From positions 12,754,539-12,818,538 of the forward strand of contig OX359250.1 in the NCBI GenBank assembly GCA_947179485.1: a stretch of DNA of 64,000 nt. The letters are read 5' to 3'. The stretch is from Allacma fusca (Eukaryota; Arthropoda; Collembola; Symphypleona; Sminthuridae). The notes below the pieces were generated by a model that was given only the letters and a program-made list of their open reading frames with translations, was not told the origin of the DNA and searched no databases. This document shows positions 36,659 through 47,718 of this stretch, in pieces. Positions within the stretch are counted from its first letter, which is position 1; every line of letters begins with the position of its first letter. The translations under genes and the position numbers were made by a program.

Positions 36659-38360
36659 ATGGGCATCACAGTTGGGAAATGCGGTTCTGGTGCTGCTGAA
36701 AAGCATAATTATGAGTACGACTTGTTTGTACTTGGAGGTGGCTCCGGAGGGATATCAGTGGCAAGGGAAGCTTCCAAATTCGGTGCCAAAGTTGGACTTT
36801 GCGATTATGTGATTCCATCCGGTAGCTACAATTACTAGCCATTGAATAAGCTATTAATTGTTTCTAGTGAAATTCTCAAATATTAAGAATACCCATGCTT
36901 CCCATCTAATTCCATTTCAGGCACGGGTACAGTCTGGGGCCTGGGAGGAACATGTGTGAATGTGGGCTGCATTCCCAAAAAAATAATGCACCATGCAGCT
37001 CTCGTTGGAGAAACTCTCACAGAGGCGAATTTCTATGGATGGGATGTGAATTCCAATTTACCGGAAAATAAATGGGCGGATTTGGTTGCGGGCAGTCAGG
37101 GTCATATAAAGTCCTTAAATTGGGGTTACAAGCTCGTCCTTCATGAAGCCGCTGTGAAGTACTTCAACGAATTTGCCTCCTTCGTGGATAGTCACACCAT
37201 TAAGACCACAAATAGCAAAGGTGTCAGTACGAATCGAACTGCAAATAGAATTGTCATTGCCGTTGGGGGCCGGCCCCGTTATCTTGACATACCTGGCGGG
37301 ATGAAGGATGAGTTCACAGTCACATCGGATGATATCTTTAGCTTAAGTTATAACCCTGGGGATGTCCTTTGCGTGGGGGGATCCTATGTGGCCCTCGAGT
37401 GTGCATCTTTCCTGGCGGGTCTGGGCTACACCGTAACAGTCATGGCCAGGTCAATTTTACTTCGTGGTATGGATCGTCAAATGGCGGGTTACATCCAATC
37501 CAATATGGAGGCCAAAGGAATTAAATTCAAACTAAACTGTGCCCCCACCTCAATTACTAAACTCTCCGACGGTACCCCACCCACCTTACAAGTAACTGCC
37601 AAGTCCGCCGATGGAGTATTTAACGGAGAGTATAACACAGTATTGGTTGCTATTGGCAGAGACGCTGCGACAAAAGACTTGACGCTGGAGAATGCCGGGG
37701 TCATCGTAAATCCCGAGAATGGTCGAATTCCAACTAACAGTCGTGACCAGACGAATGTCAAAAATATTTACGCTATTGGGGATGTTGCGGACAACAGGCC
37801 TGAACTTACCCCTGTGGCCATCAAGGCTGGATTACTATTGGCAAGGAGACTATTCGATGGACGGAGAGTACTAATGGATTATACCAGAATCCCTACAACA
37901 GTCTACACACAGCTGGAGTACTCCTGCGTAGGGTTGAGTGAAGATGAGGCCTTGGAAAAATACGGGAAAAGCTCCATTGAAATCTATCATACCACATTCA
38001 CCCCACTTGAGTTTCAACTCCCTATGAAGACTGAATACGTCTGCTACATTAAGATCCTCACTCTTAAAAGTGACAAGGAGAGAATTGTTGGATTTCATTA
38101 CCTTGGTATGTGTTACGTGTAATTATTCATTACTGACTATTTCCAAGGATCATTAATTTCCCTACAATATTATTTATGCTTCAGGTCCAAATGCTGGGGA
38201 AGTGTGTCAAGGCTTCGCCGTCGCAATACGTTTGGGTGCAAGGAAGTCGGATTTAGATGCAACATGTGGCATTCATCCCACAAATGCTGAAACAGCAACT
38301 ACATTAACGATAACAAAATCTTCAGGTCAGCAAGCCGTCCATACAGCTTGCTGATCATAG
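36659..38360 (+). CDS. Thioredoxin reductase, selenocysteine-containing
   Basis: Exons 36659-36821, 36921-38105 and 38185-38360 join in phase (1524 nt, 507 residues if TGA is read as Sec). Near the N-terminus is the FAD-binding LGGGSGG (residues 25-31). The redox pair is CVNVGC (C66/C71), within a typical GLGGTCVNVGCIPKK. An NADPH-site motif VGGSYVALEC follows, and the C-terminal active-site base is in CGIHPTNAE. The last codons read ...His-Thr-Ala-Cys-TGA-Ser-TAG, so the tail is Cys-Sec-Ser, matching the position of the C-terminal redox pair in animal enzymes. The protein reduces thioredoxin with NADPH. ATG 36659 gives a cytosolic-type start. Upstream alternative first exons (mitochondrial forms are common in this family) were not found. 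Which paralogue this is remains open. Confidence 0.95.
38352..38354 (+). other. Probable selenocysteine TGA codon
   Basis: TGA follows the penultimate-region Cys codon and is followed by one Ser codon and TAG. Animal thioredoxin reductases end Gly-Cys-Sec-Gly or, in Sec-free insects, Ser-Cys-Cys-Ser. A conserved spacing of one residue before the true stop argues for Sec recoding and not termination. No clear SECIS hairpin was identified by eye. Confidence 0.8.
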
Positions 38361-38794
38361 TTTCTGCTGCTAGTGTCAGTGCAAAAAATGTTTGCCTGAG
38401 ATTGAGTAGCAACTATTTAGAACTGTTCCACTGCAAAAAATTAAATCCTTAATTTCTTGCCCATGATGACATCACCACCAATCCAGTCTCTGGAGGGGTT
38501 TTGTTGGATACTGTGGAGTTCGGAAGAATTTTTATGACTAACTCGTGTATATGATAGCATTGTGACTGGCATTTGCGACAGTGTTATTATTGTCATAAGT
38601 AAGAATGGAATGCCTTGTAATAATGAGCAGAGTACCTTCGATGTTATTTGTAGAGTATTTTATTGACACCGCTTTAACATTAACCCTTACATTGTATAGA
38701 TGTAATTACATGTTGTAGAAGATTCTCACGATACTTCAAAATGTAACCATTTTTAATTTTCGTTGTATGTCTATTCCGCTGATATCTATCCTTA

Positions 38795-38800
38795 AATAAA
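38795..38800 (+). terminator. Polyadenylation signal of the thioredoxin reductase gene
   Basis: AATAAA is the first canonical signal, about 435 nt after the stop. It defines a 3' UTR of roughly 450 nt in which a SECIS element would be expected. Confidence 0.6.
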
Positions 38801-40518
38801 AAAGTCACTTGATACAGTAGTGTAATTAAATACAAAAGGTAGATATGCCTACATGCTGCTAAAAAAGATTCGTAAGGAAAGTTTTTCCAAGGAAATCATT
38901 TTACAGCAGAAGTAATTACTGGTTCGGTAGATGCTTGTGCATACTAGATAGAAGCACACTTTTGCAATTATTACATTAATATAATGTTGTACACACCCAC
39001 AAAAGTCTAGTACATACATCAAAGTTGGCTAAATAACTTGAAAATGCTCAAAAATTTGTATTTCTGTTGAAGTACAACGATCACGACACATTTCATCACG
39101 ACACAATAATTTTATTATTAACCAATTAGAAATTACCGTCTTTCCTGCGCTTCCACGCCAGTTGAAAGGTTGTCATCCCTTCTACATATCTTAAACGCCT
39201 TAGTATTTTACAATTCCCAATTATCGGAGAAACGCGCATTCAGTTTTTACGGCAAACAACTTTCAGGAGAGATCATGATGAGGTTAGAGAACTGCAAGGA
39301 AACTTGAATGAAGTAACTTTTCCGTGGACATATAGAGTCTGTGGTACAAGTTTCAACATGTATTCTAAAAGGTTTTATTTGTATATGTATAGCAAAATAA
39401 CAAAAGCAACTGTCAAAACCTGGGAGGGCTATTTCTCGATTAGTGAATTAGCAACTCCGTTATATTACATCACAGTAAATTTACCTCATGAGTGGTTTAG
39501 TTATACAAACTAATGGTTTGAGTAATATTGCTTAAAATAAAAATTTATATCTACACATGTTGTTCATACATCCCAAGTTCACCAAAATAATAATGCTTTA
39601 GCATTCCTAAGGATTACTATGAAATGGATTTCAGGGAAAGGATCGTCATTTATTTTGTCGGAAAAAGTTATTTTGCAAAAATCCATGCCGAAGTGTTCAG
39701 GTACATTGAAAGTTGTAATGAGTAACGCACAATGGCACAATATGGCTATTTTTTTTACAACAATGCGAATATTACACATATCGCGTAAATATTCATTAAA
39801 ATTTACATCTAATGTTACAAAGGTATTTACAGCTTGTAGGTACGTACGGTACATACAAGTTTTGTTACAACACTTTAGTTACACTCCATTTAGCAACGAT
39901 AATTGCACCATGTTGCACTGTAAGTGTCACATACCGTTTGAAAGACAACTTGACTTGGTCAAAACAACCCCTGGATCGGTTACATATGGTAAGACCTCAT
40001 ATATGAGTAAGATCATAGGGGAACAATACAGTAGTTTTTTTTGTAGTGATTCCAAACTGTAAACCTGAAGCTCAATAATAATTATTGAAGATATCATTTT
40101 ACAAGATGTCAAGATTTTTTATATGACATAGAACAAATCACTGAAATACTGACTCATTAGTTGTGATACTGTGTAGATATTATCTCGACCAAATCCAGTC
40201 CACGGGATGCTTGACAAGTGACATGCTCCAAGTACGTTAATCGAGACCAATGACATGAGTGAACCTCTGTGGATTGTAACTTTTTGCAGCAATGCAGGTG
40301 TATTAATATAAATGTAATTTATATTTTTCAATACTTACGTAAGTACTTTACATTATTAAAAATAGCTCTCTCCTACCTATACCCCCGTATTCCATACATT
40401 AATTTAATACCACTCAACACACGACACCTATAAACAAATGCAAGTCTACTAGATTTTACGAATGGCATGAAACATAGAGTTAAAGTACCGGCACAGTTAC
40501 GTTTCAATAGAAACGCTT
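38801..40518. other. Intergenic DNA
   Basis: A 147-codon frame (39619-40062, plus strand) is open but overlaps a similarly open frame on the other strand. It has no recognisable domain and AT-driven composition, so I do not call it a gene. The 3' UTR of the scavenger receptor should lie at the right edge. Confidence 0.4.
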
Positions 40519-43500
40519 CTACTGAATGAGGGTCACTCTCTCAACCTTAATGGAGCTCCTACGGGTCAGAGCTGTGGCGACCCCAATGAAAACAAGCACT
40601 CCCGAGATTCCGATCAAGCCCCATCTAACTGTAGCCCATCCTTCCTCCAGGGCTTTGATTATGGACAACATGGCAATATCCCTGTGAGAAGCGTCCATTG
40701 TCTGGAATTGGAAAAATAGGTGGGTAAACATTTACATGCAAATGAATTTTATTCAATTCATTTTAAATTTTCTAATCTTTAATATTATAACCTCATCCAT
40801 CCAGAATATAGGCAGAGAGACCTTCGGGAGCTTAGACAGAGATGGGAAGTTGTCATATGGCGTAACCTCATGGTTAATTTGTAGTCTTTTTGAAGATTTC
40901 AGTACGATTCCAGACATCTGTGAGGAGCATAGAAAAATACATATTAGGAATTGCACGCATTTTGAGCTAAAAAAATTCACATCCAAAAAAATTAGAAATG
41001 CCCTAAATTCGTATTTACAGCATGGAGGTCAAAGAAGGTCTCATGCTTTTCCTTGTCAGGCATCATTCCATCTACAGCTTTCATCACACTTTCGTCCGCA
41101 TCCATGAAATGGGGGAGAGAGACCGAACGTGGGAATCCTAAAGGATTAAGTTTTGGATTAAGATTTTTGTTGTAAGCTTTGATTACTGTGATGATTTTTA
41201 AATAATGCATTTAATTATGTGTTACCATCCAGACAGGCTTCAATGCTATGAACTCCGTCGGGTCCACAAGCACCTTCTCCAGGGCAGAAGCACCAATTAT
41301 CTGGATTCTTCTCCGGTCCATTCAGTGTATTTGGCTCCATGTGATACCTCCAAGCTTCGACATTGTGAACCTCCATACTTTCCCCTTTGTTGAAATAAAC
41401 TGATCGGCACATTTCCGGAGCAAACATGTGCATCGGGGTCATTTCCGTGATAAAGGGGTGGTAAATGCTTCCATCAGTTCCGTTGAGAGCGTTGCAGGTG
41501 TCACCTTTGTAGTACGGGAGGACATCGTAGCCATTCCAGCCCACAATTTTCCCGAAATGTTCCGACACATTTCTTCCTGTTTGGATCAGCCATTCTCCAT
41601 CACCACCATCTGAGCTATTTTTCTGGGAAAAAAATATACTAGCATGATGAACAGTGCACCAAGGTACGAGACTTTGCTCAATTTTAACACCTGAATGCAT
41701 TTTGGTCAATCTTACCCTCATGAGATCCATAGCACTAAACATCCCATCTTCAAATTCCTCATACAGTCGAAGGTCCCCGACAGATGTAATCATTGTATCA
41801 TTAGCGAGGTCAATATAATGCTGAACAGAGTACTCGCCAAAGAGCCACTCCCTGACAGGCCGTGCCATTGTCACCTTGTCACCTTTCTCCATCAGGAATT
41901 CCTCAGCTTTCTGACTCACGGAGGAATCCTTGGACATTTCTTTTAGCAACTTTGCTGTTGCCTGGAAACGTCAAATTCTTCATTTAATATGTGCCTTCAT
42001 TTAATTTTCACAAATACGATAGGTCTGTATTATTTTTACTCACCAGGAACGGCTCATTTATGAGAACAATGATATCATCCTCCGTTCCTTTGGACATGTC
42101 GGGCTGGAAAAAGTATGTCCTTATTTGGCGGTAGCGAAGCGTTTCGTTAACAACGTTATCTTCATCAGCGTCTTTAAAGAGCTTCTCCCTTTAAATTGAA
42201 ATTACTTCTTCATCACAAGCCCCCAGGAATATTAGTACTTACACAGCACATGTCAAGTCAAGAAATGAGTATTGTCCCTTACATGTACACATAAGGTCCT
42301 GTCTCCTTCAGCACTGCCTTCCCACCGTTCGCAACGTCGTCAGGGTTTGTGAGATTAAATAAGTATAATGACAGGTACACGGGTACGACCACATGCTGCC
42401 AACCAGTGTAAGTGTCCGTACCATTTATCAATCTCATTTGCTGAAATAGAAATGAATCAACTGTTCAGTACTCAAGTATGCCAACACATTACTAAGAAAG
42501 GCCTCTAGTTTGGTTTTTACTTGAGAAGTCATACTGAAGGCGAGATTAAAGAAAGTTATCTTTCTCCAGTAGTAGCTTTTTGCTTTGGTTCAGCATTATT
42601 GGGTGAAAGGTAGTTTCTAAACTAGTATCAGCTCACACATGTGTACATTTCTCTCTGCTAAATTAGCATAGCTATAGATACTTATACAATAAATGGGACA
42701 CTGTAACTGCGTATAGTATAAAACATTAAACATTTCCTACGTAATATTTTAACGATTGAAAATAATGTGTTCTGTATTTCACAATCCCATATGCCCGTAT
42801 ACGTACATATGAAATGTTTTGACAAAAATATGTTTCTTAAATTATTACACGAGCCATATTCCCATCATCTTATATTATTTATGGGACAATAACTGGAAAG
42901 TATAAGTAAACATTAATTAAGGTACATGCGTAGTATGTAACTTACACAGGCAAATAAAAACTCGGGAATACTCGTGTGCAGTGGCAAAATGGCTGCCAAA
43001 ACCCATTTCTGCCTTTTCGATGGAACGGTGACAAAATTCACTGCTCAAGTCACATATGTATACATATTACACATCAGCAATGCCTACGCGTCATAAGCTG
43101 AGTCTTTGTTCAAAGTTGTGACAGGTCACAACGTGGCGGACGAAGCTTCAATACCTCCTCTCAATATTGATCCTATCTATTAAGTTTAAATTCTACATGT
43201 ATATTAAACGCCGAGAGAAAACTGCCGCATGTTGGCTGGCCGGAGAAGGCCACGTTTAGCTCAATTCTTCCCAGTCACATTCCTTACGCAAAACAATATC
43301 TACCCCCTGGTGTAATGACTGTCACTGGATTCGAGAAGGACAACAATTTCGGGAATCGATAGCTATTAAAAGTCTACATACGTAGAGCTTCATACCATAA
43401 ATTATTCACATGGAGGCCACTTCATGAACAGTAATCAATGCGATTTCAATATTCAACTCAATATTCATACTGACAATATACTTCCCCAATTTCTATACTT

Positions 43501-44804
43501 ACAACGACAACTTCTATCTTCATTTATAAGTTTCACATCTTTACTGGCTCATTCTGGGCTTTCATTCTATCATCCCCACATAGGACTGCATTTTCACCCT
43601 TTTTAGTAATCAACAGATAGAATGATGGTTCTCAAGGATTGACACCGCCTAGCCTCAGCCCTTACAATCGATACTTTTTGGAAATTATAATAGCTTAAAC
43701 AGGTTTTAACAACTATTAACAAGCTAGCTAGACTCATCGATGTGACACTTTTAAATACAAAGTATTTCAACAAAAATGGGAAAACCTTTGAATTCTGCTC
43801 ATGTTACTTAAGGATTATGCAAATGAAAACCAAGTCCTAATGTCAGTTAGCGTACAAATAGAAAATAATGAAATAGCTTTTTCTTTAAAGCAATATTAGG
43901 CTTTTGGGGAAAGTTAATGCTGATTTTGATGGAAATAATTTTAACTGGCAAGTTATCAACCAGTTCCAACCAAATTACGTGTTAGTGGGAAAGCGGAAGC
44001 AAAGATATTTTAAAAACCTGATTAAAGATACAGATATAATGTTGGGAATATTGAGATGACAATGATACCCAATTATAAGTAGCAGTATAAAAACAAGGTC
44101 AAAACGTAGATACCAAGATATATGACTACGTGAGGGATTTCTGTGCTGAAGGAAAAAAATCACATTTTAATTTCGAAGAAAAACCGTAGTGCACTTTTGA
44201 ATTCCATAACTTTTCTTACATCTCTTTCGTACAATGTAATGAAACCATGTTATTTCAAATTAACATGCATAATTGACCATAATTTATTATTACATATGCA
44301 AATGACTGTTTTCAGGAAATATTGCGAGGCAGTATGCTGGTCAAACATAAATAAAAATTTTCTACTGTAATAGAAAGCATAGGGGGTTGATTTCATTGAG
44401 TTCAGCATTGCCTTACGAATGTAAAACTCTTTTCCTGATTTTCCATTCCACTTGATTGTGTATATCGAATATTTATGAGGCATATATATTCTCTGTTACA
44501 AAATGGCTTCCTCAAGTAATAATGCAACAGCAGCCCATTAACTAATCCAATATCTTCCACTTAGCCTTAATTTGACGCTATTTATGAAATCAGATTAGTA
44601 CTAAAGGTTTTATGGAAAAATTTGGTGACGAAAAACGATTGACAGCCAAATTAATGTCAAAGGTCAATAATGAATTTAAAAATTTGACCTTACCTTTCCG
44701 ATTTCACCCCGAATGATAATTCCAAGTCCTCCCCATCCTAGAGCGACAGTCACACCCATAAGAACAGCACCGCTGAAGATCATTCCTTTCGGAAACCGCT
44801 CCAT
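40519..44804 (-). CDS. CD36/SCARB-family class B scavenger receptor
   Basis: Eight exons on the minus strand join in phase: 44804-44694, 42440-42283, 42188-42044, 41961-41716, 41622-41226, 41137-41019, 40917-40792 and 40701-40519, giving 494 residues, the usual family length. An N-terminal membrane helix (MERFPKGMIFSGAVLMG...) and a C-terminal one (GLIGISGVLVFIGVATAL) frame a large ectodomain, the CD36 topology. Family landmarks seen: PVYLSLYLFNLTNP, KETGPYVYM, YRQIRTYFF, GKIVGWNG, the cysteine cluster in the MCRSVYF/WCFCPGEGACG/EACLDG segment, PHFMDAD and PIFWMDE. Several N-glycosylation sequons are present (for example NGT, NET). Members bind lipids, lipoproteins, carotenoids or lysosomal enzymes. 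The subgroup (SCARB1, LIMP-2, emp or SNMP) cannot be told from sequence reading alone. Confidence 0.95.
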
Positions 44805-46047
44805 TGTCACAAGTTAGTTTAGAGACCAGAACCGTTCCAATAAAACCTAACGTTTCAAAATTAAGACTTCACAAATATAGAAAAGACTAATTTCTATTCA
44901 GGAAAAGACACGACAGGTACAATGGAGACAGCACAACTACAATGATGGAGTAAGAAGGTTGTCACCTAAACTGACTTGTCACCAATTCACGACTAACTAC
45001 GTTCAAAAGCTAGGAATGAGGAATGGGCTGAACCGAATCGAAGCACAATGTTGCCTTGTGTGAAAGTACTTACTTCATTGGACCAATTCCCTTTATTTTT
45101 CTCGTCAGAGCATTTTGACCTAAAAGGATCATTTGTCTTTAAAAATTCATAGGGTATGACGATGATAATGACAGTACATGGAAGGGGTTTTCCGGTATTT
45201 CGGGAGCACTGTATAAGTGCAGTCATAAAATTCTAAACCCTATTCGGTTTATACTCCTTCACTCGGGAAAGAGGAGGGGAGTTGTTCATGAAGGGCATGG
45301 AAGAAGATTGTCCAGAAACTTACCCTGGGTAGTTTCGTCCGCTCACTTACGCTCCAACGGGGCTTTCATTAGATTAGACAAAGACAAGGACAACGTCGAC
45401 TGTAGTCATAGAATATTCCAGAGTTCATTCCGAGAGATTATTGTCCAATGTATTGGCGTTTATTTGCTCGTTTGTATGCATATCCAAAAAGCTGGTAGCA
45501 GTCCGGACTTCGAGCAACTGAAAAGGTATCACTACGTATGCACATAAATGCCGCAAATAATGTGCCTAGACATACAACATCTGATTTGTATTCCGACACA
45601 ACTTAATTACAGCCTAAAATGAAATACTGTATTCAGTGCTCACTGTCCATCATTAATGTTCACTATGCTGTGTGAATGTATTGACCCAATGTTTATGTAC
45701 ATCCATGCTTATGGCGAATATTCACTGCAATTTTGAAGTCATCCATTGATTTTATAACAGAGCCAAACCTCTGAGTTCTCATGATGCAACAACAGCTAAT
45801 TAAAATTAAAAAACTTCAGCCAACAGAAATTTTGTGTATGACGCTGCTCAAATGTACTTGAGGTTTGTAGAAGTACGAAGACATTTAAAAAAAAAAAGAA
45901 AACTGAATTCAATAGTCGCAACACGCTATGTGATTAGTGTAATCATTTATTTAGCCTCCTAATGACGGTGGTACAAGACTGACTTCGACTACATTGCCCT
46001 TCTCGGCCATCATTTTGTGAGCGTTGGACAAACTCCCGTCATCTTTT
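44805..46047. other. Intergenic DNA between two minus-strand genes
   Basis: It contains the presumed promoter and 5' UTR of the scavenger receptor (left part) and the 3' UTR of the phosphate carrier (right part). No further exon was recognised. Confidence 0.45.
45946..45951 (-). terminator. Polyadenylation signal of the phosphate carrier gene
   Basis: AATAAA on the minus strand lies about 100 nt downstream of the carrier stop codon. Confidence 0.65.
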
Positions 46048-47718
46048 TTACTTTCCTTGCAGCGATGGTGGAGGGGGTGGAGGAGGAGGACGCGGAAGAT
46101 GGAACGTCACTTTGAAACCGTCGTAGATGAACCATTGAAGGGCAGTCAGGGTTCCTATCATTATAATCCGAGTTCCTAAACCTTTCCATAAACCTGCCAT
46201 TCCAATCTTCTTGTACACGTCTCCAGCAGTGGCATTCTTATCCTGACTCAATTTGGACACCATCGTGTCTGCAGGATGCGATACTATAGCACAGAACACC
46301 CCAGCGATATAACCGGCTGCAAAGGTTACGATGAGTTGCTCTCCTTTAGTCGTCTGCTCTCGAGGCTTTGGAACAACATACCTGGAAGAGATATTGTATC
46401 GGTTAAAATCTTGTCATTTGATGATTGCGGATACCCTCACTACAGTTTCTTACAGAATGATCTATTTATTTGTATTATTTTAGGTTATTACTGATATAGT
46501 AGCTCAACAGTTTTCTCAAAAGATGCGAATTTCATCATAGTATAAGGGATCTGACGGGCCCACAAGGGCACCAAAGGTGCGTAAAATCCTCCAAAGCCTT
46601 CTGTACTCATGATCTTCGGTACTGCTTCTCGTAATGTGCTACCGAAACCAGGCTTCGTTTGGATTTTCACCTGAAATTTTAAAATCAAATATGAAGTATT
46701 TAAAGTAGACAGACATCTCATTCCGATTCGAAGCCAATCCTATTTTAATACCTAGTAGAACCAAGGTGCTGATAGACACCGGACATTAGATTGTCATAAT
46801 TTAAGATACGATGTATTACGTACCGATGAATTAGACCCAATTCTGTACTTACTTTGACGGTCTCCATTGGACTTAGAGCAACGTCAGCGATGAACTCGGC
46901 AGATGCAGAGGCAGCCAAATAGACGAGACTTCGATAAAGGTATGTTTTTTCCGGTCCCAAAAGGTCAGCGTACAGAATCTTGAAGTACTCGTAAAATCCA
47001 AACTTGCACATACCCTGCATACAAGTCACAAAATCATGGATTTACATGCAGCATTAATTTTATATTCTGGACTAAGCGTTTACATAAATTCTTGAAAGCA
47101 TTTACCTGCATAGAGTACCCAATAAATGTAGGAGCCCATCCTCGGACTAATCCTTTCATTCCCTCTTCTTTTAAAGAAACCTAAACAAAATATAAAAGAA
47201 AGAATATGTTCTACTTTGATCTCAAGACCCTGGCAAGTAAAGCATGTCCTTACAGTAGTTTGTAATCATTTTAAAAATCAAGAATCTATAGTTTATGTAA
47301 GTATAATTACCTGAAATCCTTTTATCAACCCCGAGTATTTCACAGGGTCAACCTGCATACGACATTTCATCAAATCTAGTGATACAATTGCAGTATGAGT
47401 GGTCCCACAAGAGATAGCTCCTCCAAGGCCACAGAGCAAAAAGTATTTCATAGATCCAAATGGAACTTCATCTATTGACATTCATTTTTAATTCATTACG
47501 GTTCCATCGGTATAGCATGTCATCGAATCGATAAGAAATCGTATAATAAAATACATTTTGGACCATTTACCTGGGTCAGCAGCGGAGGCGAAATGAATTG
47601 CCCGGGTTGGTACGGGAGTTTTGAGGGTCCCGATGTCACTCTGATTCCCATTCGATCCCGAAGAGAAGAAAGGGTTTCTGAATGGATTGGCTTTAACTAT
47701 TTGAAAGATATTTTCCAT
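46048..47718 (-). CDS. SLC25A3: Mitochondrial phosphate carrier (SLC25A3 family)
   Basis: Six exons on the minus strand join in phase: 47718-47571, 47471-47311, 47180-47106, 47014-46853, 46670-46492 and 46381-46048 (352 residues; the vertebrate protein is about 360). The three mitochondrial carrier repeats are visible through their signatures PLDLMK-like (SLDLMKCRMQVDP), PMETVKVKIQT and PADTMVSKL. Phosphate-carrier-specific runs include GWAPTFIGYSMQG, YLAASASAEFIADVALSP, RQIPYTMMKFASFEKTVE and TLTALQWFIYDGFKV. The second residue of the first signature is Leu-Asp preceded by Ser in place of Pro, a small departure. The protein imports phosphate with protons across the inner membrane for ATP synthesis. 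The C-terminus ends in an unusual run of eight prolines. ATG 47718 is the only candidate start in the first exon. Confidence 0.96.

Noticed and set aside
39619..40062. 147-codon frame on the plus strand
   Set aside because: No domain, signal or splice context was seen, and the opposite strand is also open over much of it. A chance frame is more likely.
41623..41715. Continuous reading through the scavenger receptor segment 41716-41622
   Set aside because: The frame is open across it by chance, but GTAAGA and TTTTTTCCCAG border an intron, and removing it restores the family alignment.
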